A DNA stretch of 33,539 bases, from positions 1 to 33,539 of the forward strand of contig NZ_FOTF01000032.1 of NCBI RefSeq assembly GCF_900114485.1, written 5' to 3'. A program made the translations under genes and the position numbers. The stretch comes from Loktanella salsilacus. Its GTDB lineage: Bacteria > Pseudomonadota > Alphaproteobacteria > Rhodobacterales > Rhodobacteraceae. The notes under the pieces were generated by a model. The model was not told where the DNA came from. It was given only the letters and a program-made list of their open reading frames with translations, and did no database searches. This document shows, piece by piece, positions 16,289 through 24,659 of the stretch (its first letter is position 1; every line of letters begins with the position of its first letter).

Positions 16289-17608
16289 ATGGCGCGCATT
16301 AGCATATTTGGTATTGGCTACGTCGGGGTCGTTGCGGCTGCTTGTCTTGCGCAAGACGGGCATGACGTAATCGCCGTCGATGTGGATCAGGGCAAGATTG
16401 ACGCGATTAACGCCGCGAAGTCTCCGATCGTCGAAAAGGGGCTTGGCCCTCTTGTCAAAAAGGTCGTTGAGGCAGGCAAACTTTGTGCAACATCAGACGT
16501 TGAATGGGCCATCAACAACACCGAGGCGTCGTTCGTCTGCGTTGGCACCCCCTCTGCCGAAGACGGCTCAGTTGGGCTGATTTATGTAACGTCCGTGTGC
16601 GAAGCCATCGGCGCGGCGCTGGCCAAAAAAGACGCTTTCCATTCGGTGATCATCCGGTCGACAATCGTACCGGGTTCTTGCGAAGGCACCTGCATTCCGA
16701 CGCTCGAGGCGGCGTCAGGCAAGGTCGCAGGCCAAGGCTTCGGCGTTGGTTACTACCCCGAGTTCCTGCGGGAATCGACGGCCATCGAAGACTACTATGA
16801 TCCCGGTCTGATCGTTTTCGGATCGATGGACCGCCCCACCGAATCCATTCTGACAGAACTGAATGTATCGCTGGATTGCAAAATCCATTCGGTGGATTTG
16901 CGGACCGCCGAGATGGTAAAGTACACGTCAAACACATGGCGCGCGGTCAAGGTGACCTTTGCCAACGAAATCGGCAACATTGCAAAGTCCTGCGGACTTG
17001 ATGGTCAAACAGTGATGGAAATCCTGTGTTCTGACCTAAAGGTTAACATATCGCCTTACTTTATGCGCCCCGGCTTTGCGTTTGGCGGATCCTGCCTGCC
17101 CAAAGATGTCCGCGCCCTGCGTCACCTTGCCAAGGCAAATGGCGTCGACGCACAGGTTCTAAACGCAGTGCTAGAGGCAAATTCAGCGCAGATCACGCGT
17201 GCAGAGACGATGGTCGAACACTCTCAGGCGCGCAAGGTCGGCATGATTGGTGTCAGTTTTAAGCCCGGCACCGACGACATGCGGGAAAGCCCACTCGCCG
17301 AGTTGGCCGGTCGGCTTATCAGCTCCGGTATCGGTGTAGAGATTTACGATCCATTCGTGTTCGAGGCTTATTCGGAAGCGAACTCTACCGCTGGCCGCGG
17401 CAACGATGCTGTTCCCGATTTACAGAGCCGTCTGGTTGGTGACCTCGACACGCTGATCGCAAGTTCCGATGCGATCATCGTCGGAAACATCTACAAGGAA
17501 ACCCTGCCCGAACTGAACGAAGCTGCGCTGACCACCCCGATCATCGACCTTGCCCGGCTGGACCGGTCAAAGGTGTCCGGCGGCAGTTACGCCGGCATCT
17601 GCTGGTAA
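16289..17608 (+). CDS. algD: GDP-mannose 6-dehydrogenase
   Basis: A 439-residue cytosolic enzyme that oxidises GDP-mannose twice with NAD+ to give GDP-mannuronic acid, the committed step of alginate synthesis. It begins RISIFGIGYVGVV (Rossmann), and has PEFLRESTAIEDY, AEMVKYTSNTWRAVKVTFAN with Lys211, and GFAFGGSCLPKDVRAL with the catalytic Cys269. It ends in GICW exactly as the Pseudomonas enzyme does (436 residues), which favours AlgD over UDP-glucose dehydrogenase. GAGAGGGA lies seven bases upstream of the ATG. It heads a run of twelve co-directional genes with its own promoter region containing the 16-bp palindrome. Confidence 0.95.
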   Translation: MARISIFGIGYVGVVAAACLAQDGHDVIAVDVDQGKIDAINAAKSPIVEKGLGPLVKKVVEAGKLCATSDVEWAINNTEASFVCVGTPSAEDGSVGLIYVTSVCEAIGAALAKKDAFHSVIIRSTIVPGSCEGTCIPTLEAASGKVAGQGFGVGYYPEFLRESTAIEDYYDPGLIVFGSMDRPTESILTELNVSLDCKIHSVDLRTAEMVKYTSNTWRAVKVTFANEIGNIAKSCGLDGQTVMEILCSDLKVNISPYFMRPGFAFGGSCLPKDVRALRHLAKANGVDAQVLNAVLEANSAQITRAETMVEHSQARKVGMIGVSFKPGTDDMRESPLAELAGRLISSGIGVEIYDPFVFEAYSEANSTAGRGNDAVPDLQSRLVGDLDTLIASSDAIIVGNIYKETLPELNEAALTTPIIDLARLDRSKVSGGSYAGICW

Positions 17609-17620
17609 GGGGCCGGTCAC

Positions 17621-19090
17621 GTGCTGGGACATCTCGCCTACCTTTCGACGATCATCATTTTGGCATCCATGGCATCGTCAAACATGCTTGGTCAGGCCAA
17701 AGAGGCGGCAATGGTGGTCGGTGCTCTTGGCCTGTGGCGCTATAGCTGGGCGGCGATCAACTACACGCGCGCCATCTGGTTTCGGCGCGTCGCCCACCCG
17801 CGGCGGCGCGCCCGTGCAGAACAGCGGTTCGCCAAAGCAGGCACACCGTCGCGCGCGTTCTTTCTTGTGACATCATACAAGATCGAACCCGAGGTCACGA
17901 TGCCGGTCTACCGATCGGTATTTAAGGCCGCTGAAATCGCACGGGACGGCGCAACGATCGTGGCCTCTGTTGTTGATGGGTCAGACGAAAGGCTCATTCG
18001 CCAGCTTTTCGCAGCCAGCCGCATTTGCAATCCAGACGCAGATGTCGAACTGATCCTAGACCGCATTCCCGGCACCGGGAAACGGGACGCCCTTGCCCGA
18101 AGCCTTCAGTTGATAGCGCGGCAGGCGCCGACGGCGCATGATATTGTCATCTTCGTCGATGGCGATAGCTGCGTGCCTCAGGATTTGGTGGCACGGGCCG
18201 CGCCGGTCTTTACCGATCCCAAGGTTGGCGCTTTGACGACCGATGAAGCTGTCGACATCCCCAAGCCAGGCTTATTCCGCGACTGGTTCAGCCTTCGCTT
18301 TGACCAACGGCAGGTCATGATGTGCTCTATGGGGCTGTCAAAAAGAGTTCTCACTCTGACAGGGCGCATGTCCGTCTTTCGGGCCAGCCTGGCGACGGAC
18401 CCCGACTTTATATCCATGGTCCAGTCCGATTTCATCGAGCACTGGCGCCTTGGCAGGGTCAACTTTCTAACAGGCGACGACAAATCGACATGGTTTTGGT
18501 TGATGCGTGAGGGCTACCAGATGATTTACCTGCCCGACGTGCAATCATTGTCCGCCGAAACGCAGCCCAAGCCAGGGTTTTTCGACAGCGCTTCAGTGCT
18601 CATGGTGCGCTGGTTCGGAAATATGATGCGGACCAACGGCCGCGCGCTGCAACTGCCGCCATCGCGCATCGGCTATTTTACTTGGTGGTCGATCCTTGAT
18701 CAGCGCGTGTCGATCTGGACGACTCTCTCTGGTCCAATCCTCGCCTTGACCGCTGCCCTGATCTTCGACCTGTCCGTTTTGCCCGCCTACATCGCATGGG
18801 TCATGCTGACGCGCTACTTCTTCGTCTGGGCGATCACGCTATTTCGCGGTCGTGCAGGGTTTCCAATCACTTACCCCTTCCTGCTTTATTTCGGTCAATT
18901 GTTTGGCGCATTGGTTAAAAGCTACGTTTGTTTCCGGCTCGACCGCCAGCGTTGGACGCGTCAATCCAGCAGCAGCGGCCCCCGCCCAAGCTTTGCGCAG
19001 CGCGTCAGTGCCGCCGGTTCGTTACACATGCACGCCCTGACAATTGGTTGGCTGACACTTGGGCTATTCTGGTTCGCCGGGATGTTTTGA
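17621..19090 (+). CDS. alg8: Alginate-type polymerase, glycosyltransferase family 2
   Basis: A 489-residue inner-membrane processive glycosyltransferase that polymerises mannuronate from GDP-mannuronate. N-terminal membrane segments precede the GT2 domain with IVIFVDGDSC (Asp180/Asp182 metal and nucleotide binding) and TGDDKSTWF (284-292), the acceptor-site motif of Alg8. C-terminal membrane segments follow LFRGRAGFPITYP-type sequence. Pseudomonas Alg8 is 494 residues. The start is GTG with AAGGGG upstream, 12 bases after algD. Catalytic residues appear intact, so polymerisation should be functional. It works with Alg44, encoded next. Confidence 0.93.
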   Translation: MLGHLAYLSTIIILASMASSNMLGQAKEAAMVVGALGLWRYSWAAINYTRAIWFRRVAHPRRRARAEQRFAKAGTPSRAFFLVTSYKIEPEVTMPVYRSVFKAAEIARDGATIVASVVDGSDERLIRQLFAASRICNPDADVELILDRIPGTGKRDALARSLQLIARQAPTAHDIVIFVDGDSCVPQDLVARAAPVFTDPKVGALTTDEAVDIPKPGLFRDWFSLRFDQRQVMMCSMGLSKRVLTLTGRMSVFRASLATDPDFISMVQSDFIEHWRLGRVNFLTGDDKSTWFWLMREGYQMIYLPDVQSLSAETQPKPGFFDSASVLMVRWFGNMMRTNGRALQLPPSRIGYFTWWSILDQRVSIWTTLSGPILALTAALIFDLSVLPAYIAWVMLTRYFFVWAITLFRGRAGFPITYPFLLYFGQLFGALVKSYVCFRLDRQRWTRQSSSSGPRPSFAQRVSAAGSLHMHALTIGWLTLGLFWFAGMF

Positions 19091-19106
19091 TCCGCCCCTA
19101 TTCGTC

Positions 19107-19127
19107 AAAGATCCGATCTTTTTCTTA
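19107..19127 (+). terminator. Weak terminator-like hairpin between alg8 and alg44
   Basis: AAAGAT and ATCTTT flank CCG, followed by TTCTT. The stem is only six base pairs and AT-rich. If it works at all it would lower expression of the genes from alg44 on relative to algD-alg8. It may be chance. Confidence 0.3.
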
Positions 19128-19167
19128 AAACCCAATTACGCCCCATTTTTTCAAAAGGAGCATCACG

Positions 19168-20211
19168 ATGTCCGACGCTCAGACCAACGTTCCAGAGCTG
19201 CCGCCAAATTTTGCATACGAAGGCGAACATCCTCAAGTCCGTCTTCCGTTCGCGATCATCTTAGAAGGGCGCAAACTAAAAGGCGAAAGCCTGTCCGTGA
19301 CCCGCGCTGTTGCGACCGGCCTTGTCAATCCAAACCTTGATGGTCACCAAGTCGTAGCAACCCTACGGTTTGACCTTGAAGGGTTCACAGTCAGCTTTCC
19401 GGTGGACGTTGTCGTCGGCGTCGCCGACCGCTCCGAGGATGCCGAGGTCATTTTCGTTTTTGCGAACCCGACCGGGCAGCACCTTCCTGCCATGCGCTAT
19501 CTTCTGAACAGCTTTATCGCTGGTGACGTCGTGTCGATCGCTGGGATGCTATCCTACACCGGCCCGATAAAGATGAAGGCCGCCAGTGCAGAGGGGCAGC
19601 CCGGCGCTATCCAACGGCTCGGCCGCATTGGGCGCAAGGCGGTTGTTTTGGCCCTGACCGCTGGTCTGGTATTTCTGGCCGCCGGAGTGATCAGCGAACG
19701 CGTCATTTACGCGTACGAGCCGCGTCCGGTTCAGGTCGTCCAAGAAGGGCAGCTTTTGCGCGCGACTGCGGCCGGCCAAATTTCTTATGTGGACGCTCAA
19801 GCTGCCGAAGGCGACGTCGTCTACTCAATCCTCGCCAATTCCGGCGATCTATTAAGCGTCCGGATGCCTTGCGACTGCGATGTCACGCCAAGCGATGCTT
19901 TTGTCATCGGTGCCACCGTCCTGCCGGGCGCAGCGCTGGTTCAGCTAACGACCGACGACACCCGCGTCACCGCCACCACCGAAATCACATTCGAGGGGAC
20001 CGCGCGTCTTCTTAATGGCGATCACGCTGAACTGGTCCTGACGGATGGGCGCGTGGTCCCCGTCACACTTGAATTGTTACCGGTCGAAAATGCCAACTCT
20101 GACATGCAGCCGGTAACAGTCGTCCTTCCTGAAGACATTTCAGTCGCACCAGGAACCCCCGCGCGCCTGCGGTTTCAGCGTCAGCTGCTGCCGGACCAAT
20201 TTCAACTTTAG
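19168..20211 (+). CDS. alg44: Alg44-like co-polymerase with degenerate PilZ domain
   Basis: A 347-residue protein with a cytosolic PilZ-like domain (about residues 17-130), one membrane segment (157-175) and a periplasmic HlyD/MFP-like domain carrying the PCDCDV motif that Pseudomonas Alg44 (389 residues) also has. In known Alg44 proteins c-di-GMP binds to RxxxR and D/NxSxxG and is needed for polymerisation. Here the first motif region reads YEGEHPQVRLP, with Gly19 and Gln23 in the Arg positions, and the second reads TRAVATG, with Arg46 and Val48 in place of Asp and Ser. So c-di-GMP binding by the canonical site looks lost. AAGGAG lies upstream of the ATG, 77 bases after alg8. Confidence 0.88.
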   Translation: MSDAQTNVPELPPNFAYEGEHPQVRLPFAIILEGRKLKGESLSVTRAVATGLVNPNLDGHQVVATLRFDLEGFTVSFPVDVVVGVADRSEDAEVIFVFANPTGQHLPAMRYLLNSFIAGDVVSIAGMLSYTGPIKMKAASAEGQPGAIQRLGRIGRKAVVLALTAGLVFLAAGVISERVIYAYEPRPVQVVQEGQLLRATAAGQISYVDAQAAEGDVVYSILANSGDLLSVRMPCDCDVTPSDAFVIGATVLPGAALVQLTTDDTRVTATTEITFEGTARLLNGDHAELVLTDGRVVPVTLELLPVENANSDMQPVTVVLPEDISVAPGTPARLRFQRQLLPDQFQL

Positions 20212-20323
20212 CAAACACCAACACGCATTAAGCACGGAACCACATTTAAGACCGCCTGAATTTTCAAGTGATCCTTCACCTAAACCTCCCGCGTCTTGAT
20301 GGCGCCGATATTTGGAGATCGAG

Positions 20324-21736
20324 ATGTCTAAGATCGTCCCAGTCATTCTTTGCGGAGGCAGCGGAACGCGCCTCTGGCCTATGTCCCGCAGCCAAAGCCC
20401 AAAGCAATTTCACCCCGTTGACGGACCCGGTTCGCTCAGCTTCTTTCAAACAACGGTTCAACGGCACCGCTCTGGAATATACGACGCGCCAATCGTCGTC
20501 ACATCCGTCACCCATCTGACGACCGTGCGCCGCCAGCTTGCAGAATTGCAGTGTTCTGCAACGATCATCGCAGAACCCGTGGCCCGCAACACAGGCCCAG
20601 CGGTTTTGGCAGCAGCGTTAAAAATCGCACAAACTGATCCAAAATCGTTGATGCTCGTCCTGCCGTCCGACCACGTCATTTCTGGTGATATGGACGGCGT
20701 GATTTCTGGGCCGGTGCAGGCAGCCCACGACGGGCGCATCGTCCTTTTCGGCATCACCCCCACCTACCCCGAAACGGGTTATGGATATATCGTCGATGGC
20801 GGCGCTTTTGCGACCCATCCGGGCCTTCGGCGGGTTGCACACTTTGTCGAAAAACCACCCCTCAAGCAGGCGACTGCGTTGGTCGCAACGGGCGATGCCT
20901 TTTGGGCATCAGGCATTTCGCTGTTCGCTGCCGAAACGATTATCAGTGAAATGCGCCGATGTGATCGCAAGACCTATGACGCCGTCGTGACATCCTGCGA
21001 AAAAGGGGAAAAACGCACCGGAGAGCTGCATTTGAACACGGACGCATTGCGCCGTGCCCGCAGCGAGCCCACCGAGCGCATCGTCTTTGAGAACTCTGAA
21101 CGCGTCGTCCTATGTCCCGCAAATTTAGTCTGGAATGACGTCGGATCATGGACCTCGATCCACGGTATCGGTAGACCTGACGCCCAAGGAAACGTCTTTC
21201 ATGGGGATGTCATCGCGACAGATACCGAAGGCGCACTTGTCCACTCGCAAGATCGCCTTGTCGCGCTCGTCGGTGTTCCGGGCGTCATCGTCATCGACAC
21301 ACCTGACGCCCTTCTGGTGACGCAGCGCGGTCGGTGCCAAGACGTCAAAAAAATTGTCGAAACCTTGCGCAAAGAGGAACGCGTCGAGGCAAGCCGCCAC
21401 CGGCGCCGCGAACATGCGTGGGGTCAGTCGAGCAATTTGATGCGGTCCGGTGCCTTCGACATGTCCATTCTTCGCCTGTACGCCGGAAATACACTGGAAA
21501 TCGACCCGCTTCCGGGGCGCCGCCTAATCATGGTGGAAGGCAACGTCGACATGTTCGATGGATTGCAGCGGCGCAAACTGTCGCCCGGCGAACACGCCAC
21601 ATTGGACACTCAGGTGCTTAGCAGAGTGACGAACTTCAGCGACAAAACCGCCGAGGTGCTGCTGATGACGATGAATTCGTCAATCATGGCGGGCCCAGCC
21701 AAGTCCTTTGCCCAGGTACCGACACATGTCTCGTGA
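20324..21736 (+). CDS. algA: Mannose-1-phosphate guanylyltransferase with degenerate PMI domain
   Basis: A 470-residue AlgA/ManC-type protein that makes GDP-mannose from mannose-1-phosphate and GTP. The N-terminal nucleotidyltransferase domain has CGGSGTRLWPMSR, PKQF, ARNTGPA, LPSDHVI, FVEKPP and WNDVGSW. Two usually conserved spots differ: WASGI where WNSGM is usual, and ERIVFE where DYAVME is usual. The C-terminal cupin, which in bifunctional AlgA is a phosphomannose isomerase, lacks the QMHHHRAEHW metal-binding motif; the aligned segment is LEIDPLPGRRLIMVEG. Isomerase activity is thus unlikely. I chose the ATG at 20324 with GGAG six bases upstream rather than an in-frame TTG at 20312. Confidence 0.9.
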   Translation: MSKIVPVILCGGSGTRLWPMSRSQSPKQFHPVDGPGSLSFFQTTVQRHRSGIYDAPIVVTSVTHLTTVRRQLAELQCSATIIAEPVARNTGPAVLAAALKIAQTDPKSLMLVLPSDHVISGDMDGVISGPVQAAHDGRIVLFGITPTYPETGYGYIVDGGAFATHPGLRRVAHFVEKPPLKQATALVATGDAFWASGISLFAAETIISEMRRCDRKTYDAVVTSCEKGEKRTGELHLNTDALRRARSEPTERIVFENSERVVLCPANLVWNDVGSWTSIHGIGRPDAQGNVFHGDVIATDTEGALVHSQDRLVALVGVPGVIVIDTPDALLVTQRGRCQDVKKIVETLRKEERVEASRHRRREHAWGQSSNLMRSGAFDMSILRLYAGNTLEIDPLPGRRLIMVEGNVDMFDGLQRRKLSPGEHATLDTQVLSRVTNFSDKTAEVLLMTMNSSIMAGPAKSFAQVPTHVS

Positions 21737-23198
21737 TTTGCGGTCTTCATCGGCATTCAGGGCCAGTCTGTTACTGGCTTCGGCTTGCTTGGCCCCAAGC
21801 GGGATCTTGGCCGAACCCGTTGAACAGATCCTGTCCCAAGCGCGGGCCGACTATGAAGATCACGCAATACAAGTTGCTGGCATTGTCTCGCCGGAACAAA
21901 TGCTGGCGCGTGCGGGTCACGCGCTGGCAGCACCGCCCCCGCAGGCCGCAGCCCCTTCGGCAGAATTCGACTTAATCGACCTTCGGTTTATTCTGATCGA
22001 AATGGCCCGCGCCACCGGGACAAACGACCAACTGTCGGTCCTGCGCGCGCAGCCGCAAGGGCGCCTCAAGGCTCTCTCAATCCAAAAAGGCGATGCGGAC
22101 TTATCGACTGTCATCAAGACGGCCACCGATATGGGGTTCTATGGCGCGGATGGTTTGACCATTCCATTGGTCATTCAAGCCGGCGCCCGTTTGACGATCG
22201 CAGATACGCTCATGCTCGACCGCGCCAGCGGAGCCTTTTTGATTAATTTCGGTCGCATGGAGGTCGTCGGCGGTAGCATTATTGGGACGGGGACGGAAAA
22301 CGCGAACATCCCCGAATTTCGTCCCTTTTTCACCACGCTCGGCACCGGGAGCTTCGACGTTCGGGGCGCCGTCATCCAATCGTTAGGGTTTGGCAGCGCG
22401 CCAGCCTTTTCGGGTTTTGCTGCAATCGAAGCGGGGCTGTATCGCCCCGAAGACGTGTCATCGATCCAAGACACGTTGCTGCGCGATGTTATGTCGACCC
22501 AATTCGACGGGCTGCAGTCACCTAAGATTGTCGGATCAATTTTTGACCATAGCAGTGGCAATGCCCTTGAACTACGTCAGACACAAAATGCACAGGTTTC
22601 GCAAAATCTGTTTATCAATTCCGGCGGCGATGCTTTGCGTATTACGCACGGTTCTGTCGGAACGCGCGTCAACGACATTGAAATATATGAAGCCGGATTA
22701 AACGGCATCCGCGTTAATATCTCTAGCCATGCGACCCGCCTAGATGACGTAACGATTTGGAATGCGGCTAAGATCGGCCTGTCCGTAGATCGGTCCGATT
22801 GCGTTGCGATCAGTCACGTGTCAGTCCTGTTCCCCGGTCAAAAAGGCGTTTCCCTGCGGCGTACACGCGCAACCCAATTGACGGACAGCAGCGTCTTGGG
22901 ATCGCGCAACGCTGGCCTATTCGTAGCAGAACAGCCCGACGGAACAGTTCTGACACTTGCGCGAAACCGCATCGCCGGAAACCGTGTGGGCATTTCAACT
23001 GCAGCCCCTGCCGAAATCCATTTGGACGCTAATGACTTTTCCCAGCAGTTTCCGCGTTTCCTGAAAGGCGATCTATCAGGCAGCATCGCGACCCTCACTG
23101 CCAACCTCACAGGCTCCGCCCCGCTCGTTTTGCAAGCCGGCGGAACCGATCCGAACCTCGTGCCACCCATCACCTGCACCCAAGCAGAGGAGAGCTGA
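21726..23198 (+). CDS. algG: AlgG-like right-handed beta-helix protein lacking the epimerase motif
   Basis: A 490-residue periplasmic protein with a signal peptide (SLLLASACLAPSGILA) and a long parallel beta-helix built of repeats such as NALELRQTQNAQVSQNLFIN and NGIRVNISSHATRLDDVTIW. By operon position, length (Pseudomonas AlgG about 540) and fold it corresponds to AlgG, the mannuronan C5-epimerase. However, the DPHD motif that carries the catalytic residues is absent; the matching turn reads GNALELRQ. It may retain only a scaffold role in the periplasmic export complex, or epimerise by other residues. The ATG at 21726 overlaps the algA stop by 11 bases; an in-frame TTG at 21708 is less likely. 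Confidence 0.75.
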   Translation: MSRDLRSSSAFRASLLLASACLAPSGILAEPVEQILSQARADYEDHAIQVAGIVSPEQMLARAGHALAAPPPQAAAPSAEFDLIDLRFILIEMARATGTNDQLSVLRAQPQGRLKALSIQKGDADLSTVIKTATDMGFYGADGLTIPLVIQAGARLTIADTLMLDRASGAFLINFGRMEVVGGSIIGTGTENANIPEFRPFFTTLGTGSFDVRGAVIQSLGFGSAPAFSGFAAIEAGLYRPEDVSSIQDTLLRDVMSTQFDGLQSPKIVGSIFDHSSGNALELRQTQNAQVSQNLFINSGGDALRITHGSVGTRVNDIEIYEAGLNGIRVNISSHATRLDDVTIWNAAKIGLSVDRSDCVAISHVSVLFPGQKGVSLRRTRATQLTDSSVLGSRNAGLFVAEQPDGTVLTLARNRIAGNRVGISTAAPAEIHLDANDFSQQFPRFLKGDLSGSIATLTANLTGSAPLVLQAGGTDPNLVPPITCTQAEES

Positions 23199-23202
23199 GA
23201 CC

Positions 23203-24651
23203 ATGGTTTTTTCGTCGGAGTCCTTTCTGTTTCTGTTTCTGCCTGTGTTTCTAGCCGCCTATTACCTGACGCCTTGGAAGGCGAAATCCTATACCATCCT
23301 CGTCGGGTCTTATATTTTCTACGCATGGTGGCGGGTCGACTTCTTGGGCTTGCTGTTCCTGACGACAGGGTTTGCTTACCTTGTCGGTCAGCGCATCGCA
23401 GCAAACCGCGGCACCGCGCGCGGCAAAGCATGGTTGGCCTTGGGGGTCGCTGGATGCCTTGGTGTTCTTGGCGTTTTCAAATACCTCAACTTCTTCATCG
23501 ACAGCTTTGCGGCGCTGGTCGGGACGGACGCTGCGGGTCTTGGGGTTCATTGGCGACTTCTGCTGCCAATCGGCATCTCATTTTACGTGTTTCAGGCGCT
23601 GAGCTTTTTGATTGATGTCTGGCGGGGCGATGCGCGTGCCGATGCGCGCTTTATAGATTTCGCAGCATTTATCGCCCTATTCCCGCAACTGATTGCAGGA
23701 CCAATCCTGCGCTACAAGGATCTAGAGGACCAATTCAAAGAGCGTTCGCATTCACTAGAAATGTTCTCTGACGGGATGGCGCGGTTTCTGATCGGCCTTG
23801 CGAAAAAGGTTTTGCTAGCCGACGCTGTCGCGCCTTTGGCAAACTTGGCCTTCGACAATTCCGCGGACGTCGGCGTGACGCTCGCTTGGCTTGGCGCGAT
23901 GGCCTACATGCTTCAGCTTTACTTCGACTTTTCCGGCTATACCGATATGGCAATTGGCCTTGGCAAGATGATGGGCTTCACTTTCGCCGAAAACTTTCGC
24001 TACCCTTATATATCCAGATCAATCACCGAATTCTGGCGCCGCTGGCATATTTCCCTATCAAACTGGCTGCGCGATTACCTTTACATTTCGCTCGGCGGCA
24101 ACCGCAAGGGAAGCGCCCGCACCTACCTGAATTTAATGCTTGTGATGGTGCTTGGCGGTTTGTGGCACGGTGCCAACTGGACCTTCGTTTTATGGGGCCT
24201 CTGGCATGGCGGATTTCTCGCGCTTGAACGTGCGACGCGATACGATCGCCGCGCCTCTGGATTGACCTGGTCGCTCCCTTGGACACTGCTGTGTGTTCTG
24301 ATTGGCTGGGTGATGTTCCGCGCCATCGACGTGGGGCAGGGTTTTGAAATTTATGCCGCGATGCTTGGCGCAAACGGATGGGCCGGCGATCAGGCGCTGT
24401 GGCTGGATGTCACCCGCGAAAGCGTTGCTCTGATGATAATCGCCATCTTCATCGCCTGGGCAGAACCACATATCGCGGGCTTTCTTGCTGATGCGCCTCA
24501 GGCAAGCCTGATGCAACGCGGCAGCGCGCCCGCGGCGATCAGCACGACGTCGCAATTGGCGCTGTCCTCTTTCGTTCTTGCCGTCGGAATGCTGACGGTC
24601 CTGAAGCTTGCCGAGCAGAACTTCTCACCCTTCCTCTATTTCCAATTCTGA
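23203..24651 (+). CDS. algI: MBOAT O-acetyltransferase
   Basis: A 482-residue polytopic inner-membrane protein of the membrane-bound O-acyltransferase family. AlgI moves acetyl groups from a cytosolic donor across the membrane for transfer to the polymer. Characteristic segments are FSSESFLFLFLP at the N-terminus, FPQLIAGPILRY, EFWRRWHISLSNWLRDYLY and GLWHGANWTFVLWG with the catalytic His322, the same number as in Pseudomonas AlgI. The start lies five bases after algG with GAGGAG upstream. All expected catalytic features are intact. Confidence 0.95.
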   Translation: MVFSSESFLFLFLPVFLAAYYLTPWKAKSYTILVGSYIFYAWWRVDFLGLLFLTTGFAYLVGQRIAANRGTARGKAWLALGVAGCLGVLGVFKYLNFFIDSFAALVGTDAAGLGVHWRLLLPIGISFYVFQALSFLIDVWRGDARADARFIDFAAFIALFPQLIAGPILRYKDLEDQFKERSHSLEMFSDGMARFLIGLAKKVLLADAVAPLANLAFDNSADVGVTLAWLGAMAYMLQLYFDFSGYTDMAIGLGKMMGFTFAENFRYPYISRSITEFWRRWHISLSNWLRDYLYISLGGNRKGSARTYLNLMLVMVLGGLWHGANWTFVLWGLWHGGFLALERATRYDRRASGLTWSLPWTLLCVLIGWVMFRAIDVGQGFEIYAAMLGANGWAGDQALWLDVTRESVALMIIAIFIAWAEPHIAGFLADAPQASLMQRGSAPAAISTTSQLALSSFVLAVGMLTVLKLAEQNFSPFLYFQF

Positions 24652-24659
24652 GGTTAGAC

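Noticed and set aside
16289-17608. UDP-glucose 6-dehydrogenase instead of AlgD
   Set aside because: The GICW terminus, the FGGSCLPKDVRAL context and the neighbouring alg8/alg44 fit GDP-mannose dehydrogenase better.
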